41,114 nt of DNA from an uncultured Eubacteriales bacterium (GCA_900315315.1 OMYT01000029.1:1-41114); one strand, 5' to 3'; shown: positions 31,029-41,005, counted from the first letter of the stretch. Notes: generated by a model from the letters alone, not told the origin. Program-made: numbers and translations.

Positions 31029-32495
31029 ATGAAAGTTTTGCCTGATCTGGAAACGCTGAAGGCGCTGGCGCGGGAAGGAAAGTATGATGTGGCGCCGGTG
31101 CGGTGCGAGCTGCTGAGCGATATCCGGACGCCCATCGAGGCGCTGAAAATCCTGAAAAACGTGTCCACCCACTGTTTCATGCTGGAAAGCGTGGCGGAGC
31201 GGGAAAAATGGGGACGCTACACCTTCCTCGGATTTGACCCGAAGATGAGCATTACCTGCACGGACGGGAAGATGGAAGCCGGCAGCCTGACGCTGGAAAC
31301 AAAGGATCCTTCCGCCTGCCTGCGGCAGATCCTTTCGGGATACAAAAGCCCGCGGCTGGAGGGGATGCCGCCGTTCACGGGCGGACTGGTGGGCTACTTT
31401 GCCTACGACTATCTGACATACAGCGAACCGACGGCAAAGCGGGAGGTTCCGGACAGCGAGGACTTCAAGGACGTTGACCTGATGCTGTTCGACAAGGTGA
31501 TCTGCTACGACAACTATCAGCAGAAGATTCTCCTGATCGCGAACGTATCCCTGAAGGATCCCGAAACCGGATATAACAGGGCGGTCATGGAACTGGAGAG
31601 CCTGCGCAACCTGATCCTGCACGGGGAGGCGAAGACAGAACCGGGCGGGCGGATGACCGGAGAGGTCCGGGCCCTGTTTGACCGGGAGAAGTACTGCGCG
31701 ATGGTGGAGAAGGCTAAGCACTATATCTGCGAAGGGGATATTTTCCAGATCGTGCTGAGCAACCGGCTGGAAGCGCCTTTTGAGGGCAGCCTGCTGAACA
31801 CCTACCGGGTGCTGCGGACGCTGAACCCGAGCCCCTATATGTTCTACTTCTCCGGAACGGACGTGGAGGTGGCCGGGGCAAGCCCGGAGACGCTGGTGAA
31901 GCTGGAAAACGGCGTGCTGCACACCTTCCCGCTGGCCGGCACCCGCCCCCGGGGACGGACGGAGGAAGAGGACAGGGCGCTGGAGAAGGAACTGCTGGCG
32001 GACGAGAAGGAACTGGCGGAACACAACATGCTGGTCGACCTGGGGCGCAACGACCTGGGGCGGATCTCCCGTTTCGGGACGGTGGAAGTGGAGAAGCTGC
32101 ACTCGATCGAGCGATACTCCCATGTGATGCATATCGGGTCCACGGTCCGGGGAGAGATCCGGGAGGACCGCGACGCGCTGGACGCCATCGAGGCGGTGCT
32201 GCCCGCGGGCACGCTGAGCGGTGCGCCGAAAATCCGGGCCTGCCAGCTGATCGGCGAGCTGGAGAACAACAAGCGGGGAATTTACGGCGGGGCGATCGGC
32301 TATATCGACTTTACCGGCAACATGGACACCTGCATCGCGATCCGGATCGCCTATAAGAAAAACGGAAAGGTGTTCGTCCGCAGCGGGGCGGGGATCGTGG
32401 CGGATTCGGTGCCGGAAAAGGAATATGAAGAGTGCCTGAACAAGGCCCGGGCATCGCTCAGGGCGCTGGAAACGGCAGGGGAGGTGGAAGGATGA
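31029..32495 (+). CDS. trpE: Anthranilate synthase component I
   Basis: The 488-residue protein turns chorismate and ammonia (from TrpG) into anthranilate. The N-terminal tryptophan-binding region has CFMLESVAEREKWGRYTFLG, matching the LLES feedback motif. The catalytic half has GDIFQIVLSNR, LAGTRPRG, LVDLGRNDLGR, LPAGTLSGAPKIRA and RSGAGIVADSVPEKEYEE. Length is normal. ATG 31029 is chosen with GGGAG eight bases upstream; GTG 31020 lies in frame and cannot be excluded. The start codon follows the heptamer repeats, and the stop overlaps trpG (ATGA). Confidence 0.95.
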   Translation: MKVLPDLETLKALAREGKYDVAPVRCELLSDIRTPIEALKILKNVSTHCFMLESVAEREKWGRYTFLGFDPKMSITCTDGKMEAGSLTLETKDPSACLRQILSGYKSPRLEGMPPFTGGLVGYFAYDYLTYSEPTAKREVPDSEDFKDVDLMLFDKVICYDNYQQKILLIANVSLKDPETGYNRAVMELESLRNLILHGEAKTEPGGRMTGEVRALFDREKYCAMVEKAKHYICEGDIFQIVLSNRLEAPFEGSLLNTYRVLRTLNPSPYMFYFSGTDVEVAGASPETLVKLENGVLHTFPLAGTRPRGRTEEEDRALEKELLADEKELAEHNMLVDLGRNDLGRISRFGTVEVEKLHSIERYSHVMHIGSTVRGEIREDRDALDAIEAVLPAGTLSGAPKIRACQLIGELENNKRGIYGGAIGYIDFTGNMDTCIAIRIAYKKNGKVFVRSGAGIVADSVPEKEYEECLNKARASLRALETAGEVEG

Positions 32496-33058
32496 TCCTG
32501 CTGATCGACAATTATGACAGTTTTTCCTATAACCTGTATCAGATGATCGGCGCGCTGAACCCGGACATCCGGGTAATCCGGAACGACGCGATGACGGTGG
32601 AGGAGATCCGGGAACTGAAACCGAACCACATCATCCTGAGTCCCGGACCGGGGCGGCCGGAGAACGCGGGGATCATCGTGGAGGCGGCTGCCACGGTATG
32701 CCGGGAGATCCCGACACTGGGCGTTTGCCTCGGGCACCAGGCGATCTGCCTGGCCTATGGCGGGAAGGTCACCTACGCTTCGCGGCTGATGCACGGAAAG
32801 CAGTCCGTGACTCGGTTTGATCCGGACTGCCCGCTGTTTGCCGGGGTGCCGGAGAAGGCACCGGTGGCCAGATATCATTCGCTGGCGGCGGAGGAAGGAA
32901 GCCTGCCGGAGTGCCTGAAGGTGACGGCCAGGACGGTTGAAGGGGAGATTATGGGGGTTATGCACAGGGACGCGCCGATTTACGGGGTGCAGTTTCATCC
33001 GGAGAGCATCATGACGCCGGATGGAAAGCGGATGTTGAAAAATTTTTTGAGTTTGTAA
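32492..33058 (+). CDS. trpG: Anthranilate synthase component II (glutamine amidotransferase)
   Basis: The 188-residue protein is a class I glutamine amidotransferase that releases ammonia from glutamine for TrpE. It has [12 protein letters not shown] at the start, the oxyanion motif [11 protein letters not shown], catalytic Cys79 in GVCLGHQA and the His-Glu pair in QFHPESI. It may also serve para-aminobenzoate synthesis, as in Bacillus, since no pabA is seen here. The start overlaps the trpE stop, with GGAGG in the trpE tail. Confidence 0.93.
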   Translation: MILLIDNYDSFSYNLYQMIGALNPDIRVIRNDAMTVEEIRELKPNHIILSPGPGRPENAGIIVEAAATVCREIPTLGVCLGHQAICLAYGGKVTYASRLMHGKQSVTRFDPDCPLFAGVPEKAPVARYHSLAAEEGSLPECLKVTARTVEGEIMGVMHRDAPIYGVQFHPESIMTPDGKRMLKNFLSL

Positions 33059-33074
33059 GGGAGAAAAAGGAAAA

Positions 33075-34094
33075 ATGATCAAGGAAGCTATTGTGAAGAT
33101 CGTGAACAAGGGAGATCTGAGTTATGACGAGGCCTATGCCGTGATGAACGAGATCATGAGCGGCGAGACGACCGCGACCCAGAACGCGGCTTTCCTGGCG
33201 GCGCTGAGCACCAAGAGCGCGCGGGCGGAGACCCGGGACGAGATTGCCGGCTGTGCGGCGGCGATGCGGGACCACGCGATCAAGGTGGAGACAGGGATGG
33301 ACGTGCTGGAGATCGTCGGAACCGGCGGGGATAACGCCCACAGCTTCAACATTTCCACAACCTCCGCGCTGGTTGCGGCGGCGGGCGGCGTGAAGGTCGC
33401 CAAGCACGGAAACCGGGCGGCATCCTCCAAATGCGGAACGGCGGACTGCCTGGAGGCGCTGGGGGTGAACATCGCCCAGAGCCCGGAGAAATGCATCGAG
33501 ATGCTGAAGGAAGCCGGGATGTGCTTCTTCTTCGCGCAGAAGTATCATACGTCCATGAAGTATGTGGGCGCGATCCGGAAGGAACTGGGGTTCCGCACCG
33601 TGTTCAACATCCTGGGACCGCTGACCAATCCCGCCAGCCCGTCGATGCAGCTGCTGGGGGTTTATGACGAATATCTGGCGGAGCCCCTGGCGCAGGTGCT
33701 GATCAGCCTGGGCGTGAAGAAGGGCATGGTAGTCTACGGACAGGACAAGCTGGACGAGATTTCCGCCAGCGCGGAGACGACGGTGTGCGAATTCCGGGAC
33801 GGATGGTACCGCAAAAGCGTGATCAGGCCGGAAGATTTCGGACTGAAACGCTGCGTCAAGGCGGACCTGGTGGGCGGAACGCCGGACCGGAACGCGGCAA
33901 TCACCCGGGCCATTCTTGCGGGAGAAGAACGCGGGCCGAAGCGGACCGCGGTGCTGATGAACGCCGGCGCGGCCCTGATGATCGGCGGAAAGGCGGAAAG
34001 CCTGCAGAGCGGCATTGCGCTGGCCGGCGAACTGCTGGACAGCGGCGCAGCGGAACGGACCCTGGAGAAAGTGATCGAGGTCAGCAACCGATGA
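33075..34094 (+). CDS. trpD: Anthranilate phosphoribosyltransferase
   Basis: The 339-residue protein transfers phosphoribose from PRPP to anthranilate. The helical N-terminus ([28 protein letters not shown]) is the dimer region. [22 protein letters not shown] is the PRPP-binding glycine loop, [12 protein letters not shown] binds anthranilate and [10 protein letters not shown] is a family mark. Sixteen bases separate it from trpG, with AAGGAAAAA before the ATG. Its stop overlaps trpC. Confidence 0.95.
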   Translation: MIKEAIVKIVNKGDLSYDEAYAVMNEIMSGETTATQNAAFLAALSTKSARAETRDEIAGCAAAMRDHAIKVETGMDVLEIVGTGGDNAHSFNISTTSALVAAAGGVKVAKHGNRAASSKCGTADCLEALGVNIAQSPEKCIEMLKEAGMCFFFAQKYHTSMKYVGAIRKELGFRTVFNILGPLTNPASPSMQLLGVYDEYLAEPLAQVLISLGVKKGMVVYGQDKLDEISASAETTVCEFRDGWYRKSVIRPEDFGLKRCVKADLVGGTPDRNAAITRAILAGEERGPKRTAVLMNAGAALMIGGKAESLQSGIALAGELLDSGAAERTLEKVIEVSNR

Positions 34095-34882
34095 ATATTC
34101 TGGACCAGCTGGCAGTCCATGCCCGGGAGCGGGTGGCTGCGGATCGGGGCAAAGTACCGGAAGAAGCGCTGAAGGAGCAGTGCGCGCTGCTGGGCCCGGG
34201 AAACGGGGATCAGTTCACGCAGGCACTGAAGAAGCCCGGGCTGTCCTTCATCTGTGAAGTCAAGAAGGCCTCCCCCTCGAAGGGAATCATCGCGGAGGAG
34301 TTCCCGTATGTCCGGATCGCGGAGGAGTATGAAGCCGCGGGGGCAGAGGCGATCTCCTGCCTGACGGAACCGAAGTGGTTCCTCGGATCAGACCGGATCT
34401 TTCAGGAGATCCGGCAGGCGGTCGGGACACCGATGCTCCGGAAGGATTTTACCGTCAGCGCGTACCAGATTTACCAGGCGCGCGTGATGGGCGCGAACGC
34501 GGTGCTGCTGATCTGCGCGATCCTGGATGAGCGGGAGCTGGAAACGTATCTCGCGCTGAGCAGGGAACTGGGACTGGCGGCGCTGACGGAGACGCATGAC
34601 GAGGCGGAGATTGAAAAAGCCGTGAAGTGCGGCGCGAAGATCATCGGAGTGAACAACCGGAACCTGAAGGATTTCTCCGTGAATATCGCCAATGCGGAAC
34701 GCCTGCGGGAAAAGGTGCCGGCGGACTGCCTGTTTGTGGCGGAAAGCGGCGTGAGCGGGCCGGAGGACGCGGAGCGGATCCGCCGGTCCGGTGCGGACGC
34801 GGCGCTGGTGGGCGAGGCGCTGATGCGCGCCAAAGATAAAAAGGCCATGCTGAATGCCATGAGAGCAGGGAGAACGGAATGA
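34091..34882 (+). CDS. trpC: Indole-3-glycerol phosphate synthase
   Basis: The 263-residue TIM-barrel enzyme closes the ring of CdRP to give indole-3-glycerol phosphate. Motifs include [15 protein letters not shown] with the catalytic lysine, [60 protein letters not shown] and [12 protein letters not shown]. It is separate from trpF, unlike the fused enterobacterial protein. ATG 34091 overlaps the trpD stop (ATGA). Confidence 0.95.
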   Translation: MNILDQLAVHARERVAADRGKVPEEALKEQCALLGPGNGDQFTQALKKPGLSFICEVKKASPSKGIIAEEFPYVRIAEEYEAAGAEAISCLTEPKWFLGSDRIFQEIRQAVGTPMLRKDFTVSAYQIYQARVMGANAVLLICAILDERELETYLALSRELGLAALTETHDEAEIEKAVKCGAKIIGVNNRNLKDFSVNIANAERLREKVPADCLFVAESGVSGPEDAERIRRSGADAALVGEALMRAKDKKAMLNAMRAGRTE

Positions 34883-35487
34883 CAAAGATCAAGCTTTGCG
34901 GACTGCGCCGGGAGGCGGATATCGAGGCGGCCAACGAACTGCGGCCAGACTACATCGGCTTTGTGTTTGCCAAGAAGAGCCGGCGGGCGGTTGACCGGGA
35001 AACGGCGGGCAGACTGAAGAGACTGCTGAACAGGGACATTCAGGCAGTCGGCGTGTTCGTGAACGCGCAGCCGGAAACGGTGGCCTTCCTGCTGGAGGAG
35101 GAAGTGATCGACCTCGCCCAGCTGCACGGGCAGGAGGACGCGGAATACATAGCAAGGCTGCGGGAGATGACGGACAAACCCCTGATTCAGGCGTTCCGGA
35201 TCCGAACCGCCGAAGATGCGAGACGGGCGGAAAAAAGCCCCGCGGAATATATCCTGCTGGATGCCGGGGCAGGGGACGGGAAGACGTTTGAATGGGAACT
35301 GGCCGAAAGCGTGGGAAGGCCGTATTTCCTGGCCGGCGGGCTGACACCGGAAAACGCGGGGGAAGCGGCGGAACGCCTGCATCCCTTTGCGCTGGACGTA
35401 TCGAGCGGCATCGAGACGGACGGATGGAAGGACCCGGCAAAGATGCGCGCGTTTGCAGAGGCTGTAAGAAGGAGGGAAAAAGAATGA
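34879..35487 (+). CDS. trpF: Phosphoribosylanthranilate isomerase
   Basis: The 202-residue TIM-barrel enzyme rearranges phosphoribosylanthranilate to CdRP, the substrate of Trp[16 protein letters not shown] carries the catalytic Cys, [14 protein letters not shown] is a family mark, and [15 protein letters not shown] has the general-acid Asp, followed by [14 protein letters not shown] and [17 protein letters not shown] overlap with trpC; AGCAGGGAG lies upstream inside trpC. Confidence 0.95.
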   Translation: MTKIKLCGLRREADIEAANELRPDYIGFVFAKKSRRAVDRETAGRLKRLLNRDIQAVGVFVNAQPETVAFLLEEEVIDLAQLHGQEDAEYIARLREMTDKPLIQAFRIRTAEDARRAEKSPAEYILLDAGAGDGKTFEWELAESVGRPYFLAGGLTPENAGEAAERLHPFALDVSSGIETDGWKDPAKMRAFAEAVRRREKE

Positions 35488-36674
35488 CCAATCCGAGAGG
35501 AAGATTCGGGATCCACGGGGGGCAGTATATCCCGGAAACGCTGATGAACGCCGTGATCGAGCTGGAGGAAGCATACGACCGGTACCGGGAGGACCCGGCG
35601 TTTAACCGGGAACTGGAAACACTGTTCAACGAGTACGCCGGGAGACCCTCCCGCCTGTACTTCGCCGAAAAGATGACGAAGGACCTGGGCGGGGCGAAGA
35701 TCTATCTCAAACGCGAGGACCTGAACCATACCGGGGCCCACAAGATCAACAACGTGCTCGGACAGGCGCTGCTGGCGAAGAAAATGGGCAAGACCCGCCT
35801 GATCGCCGAAACGGGCGCGGGGCAGCACGGGGTGGCGACCGCCACGGCGGCGGCCCTGATGGGGATGGAATGCGTGGTGTTCATGGGAGAGGAAGACACG
35901 AAACGCCAGGCGCTGAACGTATACCGGATGCGGCTGCTGGGGGCGGAGGTCATCCCCGTTACGACCGGGACCGCCACGCTCAAGGACGCCGTATCCGAGG
36001 CGATGCGGGAATGGACAAAGCGGATCAGCGACACGCATTACTGCCTGGGCTCCGTGATGGGGCCGCATCCCTTCCCGACGATTGTGCGGGACTTCCAGGC
36101 GGTGATCAGCCGGGAGATCAAAGCGCAGATGCAGGAGAAGGAAGGACGGCTGCCGGACGCCGTGATTGCCTGCGTGGGCGGCGGATCGAACGCCATCGGC
36201 AGTTTTTACCACTTTATCGGGGATGAAAGCGTACGGCTGATCGGCTGTGAAGCGGCGGGCCGGGGAATTGACACCTTCGAGACCGCGGCCACGGTCAACA
36301 CCGGCAGAGTGGGCATTTTCCACGGGATGAAGAGCTATTTCTGCCAGGATGAATACGGGCAGATTGCGCCGGTCTATTCCATTTCTGCGGGGCTTGACTA
36401 TCCGGGCATCGGGCCGGAGCATGCGTGGCTGCATGATATCGGGCGGGCGGAATATGTGCCGGTGACGGATGAGGAAGCGGTGTGCGCGTTCGAATACCTG
36501 GCACGGACGGAAGGGATTATCCCGGCGATCGAATCCGCACACGCGGTGGCGTACGCGCAAAGGCTGGCGCCGGAAATGGGAAAGGACCGGATTATCGTGA
36601 TCACAATCTCGGGAAGAGGCGACAAGGACTGCGCCGCGATCGCGCGGTACAGGGGGGAGGATCTGCATGAATAA
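35484..36674 (+). CDS. trpB: Tryptophan synthase beta chain (TrpB1)
   Basis: The 396-residue PLP enzyme joins indole from TrpA with serine. [18 protein letters not shown] places the PLP lysine at 87, as in Salmonella. [31 protein letters not shown] and [15 protein letters not shown] are family motifs. It is the TrpA-partnered form, while the TrpB2 gene at 27397-28767 is a separate copy. GGAGGG lies nine bases upstream, inside trpF, and the start overlaps the trpF stop. Confidence 0.96.
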   Translation: MTNPRGRFGIHGGQYIPETLMNAVIELEEAYDRYREDPAFNRELETLFNEYAGRPSRLYFAEKMTKDLGGAKIYLKREDLNHTGAHKINNVLGQALLAKKMGKTRLIAETGAGQHGVATATAAALMGMECVVFMGEEDTKRQALNVYRMRLLGAEVIPVTTGTATLKDAVSEAMREWTKRISDTHYCLGSVMGPHPFPTIVRDFQAVISREIKAQMQEKEGRLPDAVIACVGGGSNAIGSFYHFIGDESVRLIGCEAAGRGIDTFETAATVNTGRVGIFHGMKSYFCQDEYGQIAPVYSISAGLDYPGIGPEHAWLHDIGRAEYVPVTDEEAVCAFEYLARTEGIIPAIESAHAVAYAQRLAPEMGKDRIIVITISGRGDKDCAAIARYRGEDLHE

Positions 36675-37452
36675 GGCCGGGAAAGAAAGAATCAGAGAGG
36701 CATTCGGCAAGGGAAAAGCCTTTATTCCGTTTATCACCTGCGGTGACCCGGATCTGCAGACGACCGCGGCGTGCGTGCGGGAGATGGTCCGCAGCGGCGC
36801 AGACCTGATCGAGCTCGGGATTCCTTTTTCGGATCCGACAGCCGAGGGACCGGTGATCCAGGGCGCCAATCTGCGTGCCCTGACCGGCGGCGTGACGACG
36901 GACCGGATTTTTGACCTGGTGCGGGAACTGCGCCGGGACGTGACGGTTCCGCTTGTGTTCATGACCTATGCCAATGTTGTTTTTTCCTACGGCGCGGAAC
37001 GCTTTTTGGGGGCCTGCGCGGAAACGGGGATTGACGGACTGATCCTGCCGGATCTCCCCTTTGAGGAAAAGGAAGAGTTCCTGAGCGTTTGCCGGGAGCA
37101 CGGGGTCGCGCTGATCAGCCTGATTGCCCCGACCAGCGAGAACCGGGTCGCCATGATTGCCGGGGAGGCGGAGGGATTTATCTATCTGGTTTCCAGCCTG
37201 GGCGTGACGGGTGTGCGCAGCAGCATTACCACCGATCTTGAACCGATTGTCCGCACCATCCGCGCGAACACGGATGTTCCCTGCGCGATCGGCTTCGGCA
37301 TCTCAAACCCCGAACAGGCCAAAAAGATGGCGGAGAAGGCGGACGGGGTCATCGTCGGCTCGGCCATCGTGAAGATCATCGCACAGTATGGAAAGGATGC
37401 GGCGCCTTATGTCGGCGCGTTTGTGAAAGAGATGAAAGATGCGGTCAGATGA
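36667..37452 (+). CDS. trpA: Tryptophan synthase alpha chain
   Basis: The 261-residue TIM barrel splits indole-3-glycerol phosphate to indole, which is passed to Trp[21 protein letters not shown] includes catalytic Glu49; the position of Salmonella Asp60 is Glu60 here (TAEGP instead of LADGP). [13 protein letters not shown] and [13 protein letters not shown] bind phosphate. It overlaps the trpB end by eight bases, with GGGGAGG upstream. Its 3' end overlaps the convergent pheA by eight bases, so there is no room for a terminator between them. Confidence 0.95.
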   Translation: MNKAGKERIREAFGKGKAFIPFITCGDPDLQTTAACVREMVRSGADLIELGIPFSDPTAEGPVIQGANLRALTGGVTTDRIFDLVRELRRDVTVPLVFMTYANVVFSYGAERFLGACAETGIDGLILPDLPFEEKEEFLSVCREHGVALISLIAPTSENRVAMIAGEAEGFIYLVSSLGVTGVRSSITTDLEPIVRTIRANTDVPCAIGFGISNPEQAKKMAEKADGVIVGSAIVKIIAQYGKDAAPYVGAFVKEMKDAVR

Positions 37453-38587
37453 CCTCGGAATAACTGCCGAGGTACGTGAACTGATCCAGCGTCGCGTCCA
37501 GTTCCTCAATGAGCCGGGTGAAGGACGGAGAAGCGACAGAGACATCCAGGTCAAAATAGAACATGAACTCGAAATCCCTGCCCGGGATCGGCCGGCTTTC
37601 CAGCTTGGTCAGGTTGATGCCCTGGGCGTTGAAACGGCTCAGCAGCTGATACAGGGCACCCGGACGGTCCTGAAGCACGAGCATCAGGGAAGTGCGGTTT
37701 GCGCCGGGGAAGATTTCCGGTTTTTTGGAAATGCAGATAAAGCGGGTATGATTATTGCTGTTGTTCTGGATTCCGGTCTCCAGAATGTCCAGACCGTACA
37801 GCGGCGCGCAGTGCGCGGAGGAGATGGCGGCCATATCCGTCCGCCCGCTGTCCCGGACCATCCGCGCGGCCGCGGCAGTGTTGGAGCAGACGTTCACGCG
37901 CCATTCCGGGCGGGCGGCCAGGAAAGCGGAACACTGCTGGAGGGCCTGCTCATGGGAGCAGACTTCGCGGATCCGGTCCGGTTTCGTGCCGGGCAGGGCA
38001 AGCAGGGTGTGATCAATCCTGATCCGGGCGGAACGGACAATATAACAGTGATGCCGGATCATCTGGTCGTAAACGCTGTTGACGGAGCCGGCCAGGCTGT
38101 TTTCGATGGGCAGGATGCCGTAGCGGCACTGCCCGTTTTCAATAGCGGTGAAGACATCCGCGAAGGTACGGAAATAAGTGATCGAAGGATAACGGAAGAT
38201 CTTTTCGCAGGCCAGCTGGGAGTATGCGCCTTCCACACCCTGACAGGCAACGGGAGCCTTTTCCGGGAAAAGAGACGGCGTACGGGCGAATGTTTCCCCG
38301 ATCATCTGACCAAGGGCGCTTTGCGGACGGGCATCCATCTGCTGACGGAGCCTGCTCTGGTCGAGAATCAGCTGATACAGGGCGCGGATGCCCTGTTCAT
38401 TCTCCTCGCCGGCCAGGTCGACAACCTTGTTTAGAAGCGCACGCTCCCTTTCGCTGTCCCGGACGGGAAGGTTGTTTTGACGTTTATATTCCCCGATGAG
38501 GCGGGAGGTTTCCATTCGCTTGCAGTAGAGGTCGACCAGTTCGCGGTCGATGGCGTCGATGCGTTGGCGCAGGTCCTGAATATCCAT
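37445..38587 (-). CDS. pheA: Bifunctional chorismate mutase/prephenate dehydratase (P-protein)
   Basis: The 380-residue protein makes phenylpyruvate from chorismate. Residues 1-90 are an AroQ-type chorismate mutase (DLRQRIDAIDRELVDLYCKRM, with DSERERALL). Prephenate dehydratase follows from about 110 (CQGVEGAYSQLACEKIF, ILPIENSLAGSVNSVYD, NNHTRFICIS). A C-terminal ACT domain has DRPGALYQLL and LTKLESRPI, the GALx and ESRP motifs for Phe binding. Feedback by phenylalanine is therefore likely. Start ATG has AAGGAG nearby. Its promoter overlaps that of the divergent HAD gene. Confidence 0.95.
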   Translation of the reverse strand: MDIQDLRQRIDAIDRELVDLYCKRMETSRLIGEYKRQNNLPVRDSERERALLNKVVDLAGEENEQGIRALYQLILDQSRLRQQMDARPQSALGQMIGETFARTPSLFPEKAPVACQGVEGAYSQLACEKIFRYPSITYFRTFADVFTAIENGQCRYGILPIENSLAGSVNSVYDQMIRHHCYIVRSARIRIDHTLLALPGTKPDRIREVCSHEQALQQCSAFLAARPEWRVNVCSNTAAAARMVRDSGRTDMAAISSAHCAPLYGLDILETGIQNNSNNHTRFICISKKPEIFPGANRTSLMLVLQDRPGALYQLLSRFNAQGINLTKLESRPIPGRDFEFMFYFDLDVSVASPSFTRLIEELDATLDQFTYLGSYSEVI

Positions 38588-38616
38588 AGGAAAGCTCCTT
38601 CAACAGATTCCGGAGT

Positions 38617-38645
38617 ATTTTACCACGTTGTGTTATCCCGGGCAA
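38617..38645 (-). promoter_or_regulatory. pheA promoter
   Basis: TTGCCC (38645-38640), 17-base spacer and TAAAAT (38622-38617). It interlocks with the opposite promoter at 38628-38656. Confidence 0.65.
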
Positions 38646-38656
38646 CATGATATGAT
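38628..38656 (+). promoter_or_regulatory. HAD phosphatase promoter
   Basis: TTGTGT (38628-38633), 17-base spacer and TATGAT (38651-38656). Each promoter's -35 lies in the other's spacer. Confidence 0.6.
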
Positions 38657-38700
38657 AGCCGCGGAGGCATGAATGAGGATAACGGAACAGGAGAGACGGG

Positions 38701-39360
38701 ATGAGGGCATTTATCTGGGACCTGGACGGAACGCTGCTGGATTCCTACGGGGTGATCACTTCCAGCGCCGTTGACGCGCTGAAGGAATACGGGATTTCGG
38801 CCGATCCGGAGGAACTGCTCCGGTATATGAAGAACCGGTCCCTGACTTCCTGGCTGCGGAATGCGTCCGGGGAAAGCGGCGTTCCTTTTGAAAAACTGAT
38901 CGGCCGGTATGCGGAAATCACCCATGAGCGGGACGACCGGATTACGCTGATGAGCGGAGCGGCAGAAACGCTGCGCGGGCTGCGGAAAGGCGGCGGCGCC
39001 AATTACGTGTATACCCACCGGGGGAAATCCGCCTATACGGTTCTGGAGCGACTTGGCGTTCTGGGCGAGTTCGATGACCTGATTACGAATGAGGACGGGT
39101 TTGCGCCGAAACCTTCCGGGGACGGGATCCGGGAACTGATGCGCAGGCACGGGCTGGAGCCGGAGGAAAGCTGCTATATCGGCGACAGGCCGATGGATGT
39201 TCTTTGCGCCCGGGACGCCGGGGTGACGGCGGTGCTGTTCCGGCCGGCTGACGGATGTGTGGAGCCGACCGGGCAGGAAGATCTGATTATTTCAGATCTT
39301 CCTGAGATAATTGATTGGGGGCTTTCCGATCGTTCTTCGAATGATGTTTTTCAGGAATAA
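38701..39360 (+). CDS. HAD-superfamily phosphatase
   Basis: The 219-residue protein is a HAD hydrolase like phosphoglycolate phosphatases. Motif I DLDGTLLDS (7-15) has the nucleophile Asp7. Motif II is VYTHRG, Lys in KPSGDG is motif III, and GDRPMDVLCARDAG motif IV. The cap is a small helical bundle (about 16-90). Substrate is unknown. The last 15 residues (WGLSDRSSNDVFQE) are encoded by part of the hairpin repeat and look unrelated to the family. The MATE gene starts four bases after the stop, so they are probably cotranscribed. Confidence 0.82.
   Translation: MRAFIWDLDGTLLDSYGVITSSAVDALKEYGISADPEELLRYMKNRSLTSWLRNASGESGVPFEKLIGRYAEITHERDDRITLMSGAAETLRGLRKGGGANYVYTHRGKSAYTVLERLGVLGEFDDLITNEDGFAPKPSGDGIRELMRRHGLEPEESCYIGDRPMDVLCARDAGVTAVLFRPADGCVEPTGQEDLIISDLPEIIDWGLSDRSSNDVFQE
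39316..39345 (+). repeat. Hairpin repeat remnant, copy E, inside a coding region
   Basis: TGGGGGCTTTCCGATCG (39316-39332) matches the first arm and loop of the other copies, but the second arm is lost and only a TTCTTCGAAT-like tail remains. It is read as the C-terminus of the HAD protein. Confidence 0.65.
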
Positions 39361-39363
39361 TCA

Positions 39364-40737
39364 ATGAATCTGCTGAAGATTTCACAGGATGATAAAGCGG
39401 TGTACGGCCGGATCCTGAAGCTGACCGGGCCGATTATTCTGCAGAACCTGCTGAGCGCGTTTGTCACCTCGGCGGACGTGGTGATGCTGAACTTTGTGGG
39501 GCAGGAGCATATCTCGGCCGTGTCGCTGGCGACGCAGTATGCGACGGTGCTGTTCATGCTGCTTTACGGACTCGGGACAGGCGTGACGATGCTGAGCGCC
39601 CAGTATTTCGGCAAGGGCGATATGCGCGCCATCGACGCGGTGGAGGGGATCGCACTGCGGTTTTCCATCGGCGTGACGCTGCTGTTCGGACTGGCGGCGC
39701 TGACTGTGCCGGAATTCATGATGCGGATTTTTACACCGGATCCGCAGCTGGTTGAGATCGGCGCAGGCTATCTGCGGAATGTATCCGTTGCTTATATCTG
39801 CTGGGGCCTGATCGAGATCTACCTGGCCACGCTGCGCTCGGTGGGACGGGTGGCGGTCAGCACGGCACTGAACATGGTTGCTTTTGCGCTGAACATCCTG
39901 CTGAACGCCGTCTTTATCTTCGGCCTGTTCGGCGCGCCGAAGCTCGGGGCGGCGGGCGTCGCGCTGGCGACCTCCATTTCCCGCGTGGTCGAACTGATCC
40001 TGACGCTGATTGTTTCGGCGCGGAGCAGGGATGTCAAGCTGAAACTTTCCTACATGTTCATCCGGAGCAAGGTGCTGTTTAAGGATTTCCTGAGAATGGC
40101 AATGCCGGCGACGCTGAACGACGTCAGCTGGGGGCTGGCTTTCTCGATGTACTCGGTGATCATCGGGCAGTTTCTGGGGACGGATATGGTGGCGGCCAAT
40201 TCCTTTACGTCGCTGGTGCGGACGTTCGGCACGGTACTGTGCTTCAGTGTGGCCAGCGGCGGCGGGATCCTGCTGGGGCAGATCATGGGCAACGGCCGGA
40301 TGGAGGAAGCGGAAAAGTGCGCGAGCGTGCTGATGAAACTGACGGTTATTTCCGGGATCATCGGCGGGCTGATCGTGCTGGCGGCGATGCCTTTCGTGCT
40401 GCGGTTTGCCAACCTGACGGAGACGGGCAAAGGCTTCCTGAAAGGAATGCTGCTGATCAATACCTATTACGTGATGGGCCAGGCGGTCAATACCACGCTG
40501 ATCGCCGGCGTTTTCCGGGCAGGCGGGGACAGCCGCTTCGGCTTTATCTGCGACACGATCGACATGTGGTGCTATGCGGTGCCGCTTGGCTTCCTGGCCG
40601 CGGCAGTGCTGAAGCTGCCGCCGATGTGGGTTTATTTCCTGCTGTGTACGGATGAGTTTGTGAAATGGCCGTGGGTGATCAGACATTACAGAAGCAAAAA
40701 GTGGCTGAAGAATATCACAAGAGAGAATGTGGTATGA
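39364..40737 (+). CDS. MATE-family efflux transporter
   Basis: The 457-residue protein has about twelve hydrophobic segments in two related halves. LKLTGPIILQNLLSAFVTSADVVMLNFVGQEHISAVSLATQ at the start and GTGVTMLSAQYFGKGD are typical of MATE transporters, and the second half repeats this pattern (AMPATLNDVSWGLAFSMYSVIIGQFLG). These export drugs or metabolites using sodium or proton gradients; the substrate here is unknown. AGGAATAATC precedes the ATG. It is downstream of the HAD gene in the same transcript. Confidence 0.88.
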   Translation: MNLLKISQDDKAVYGRILKLTGPIILQNLLSAFVTSADVVMLNFVGQEHISAVSLATQYATVLFMLLYGLGTGVTMLSAQYFGKGDMRAIDAVEGIALRFSIGVTLLFGLAALTVPEFMMRIFTPDPQLVEIGAGYLRNVSVAYICWGLIEIYLATLRSVGRVAVSTALNMVAFALNILLNAVFIFGLFGAPKLGAAGVALATSISRVVELILTLIVSARSRDVKLKLSYMFIRSKVLFKDFLRMAMPATLNDVSWGLAFSMYSVIIGQFLGTDMVAANSFTSLVRTFGTVLCFSVASGGGILLGQIMGNGRMEEAEKCASVLMKLTVISGIIGGLIVLAAMPFVLRFANLTETGKGFLKGMLLINTYYVMGQAVNTTLIAGVFRAGGDSRFGFICDTIDMWCYAVPLGFLAAAVLKLPPMWVYFLLCTDEFVKWPWVIRHYRSKKWLKNITRENVV

Positions 40738-40760
40738 CAGGATAGAAGGAGGAGAGAAAG

Positions 40761-41005
40761 ATGAAGAAGACCTGGTCCTTTGCCTGTGTTTCGCTGTTTT
40801 CGGCGGATCGGTTTTTGCTGAAGCCGCGGCGACGGAAAAACCTGCGGCGGAGCTTTACCAGGCAGGCCTGGAAGCCTTGGACGCGGAAGATTACGGGAAG
40901 GCACTGGAGTATTATCAGCAGGCTGCGGAAGCCGGCTATACGCCGGACGAGGAAGAACAGGAGATTCTGAAGGCTGTGCTTGGGGACGAATATCAGCAGA
41001 AATAA
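40761..41005 (+). pseudogene. Small secreted TPR/Sel1-like protein broken by a frameshift near the start
   Basis: A perfect ribosome site (GAAGGAGGAGAG) precedes ATG 40761, which reads MKKT and then leaves the sensible frame. From about 40771 a second frame continues as a signal-peptide core (LVLCLCFAVFGGSVFAEA) and then a TPR/Sel1-like unit (ELYQAGLEALDAEDYGKALEYYQQAAEAGYTPDEEEQ). One extra C at 40770-40772 would join both into a normal 80-residue secreted protein. Either a true inactivating deletion or a sequence error is possible. Confidence 0.7.

Noticed and set aside
35187-36962. Minus-strand open frame of 591 codons
   Set aside because: Antisense to trpF, trpB and trpA, which are beyond doubt.
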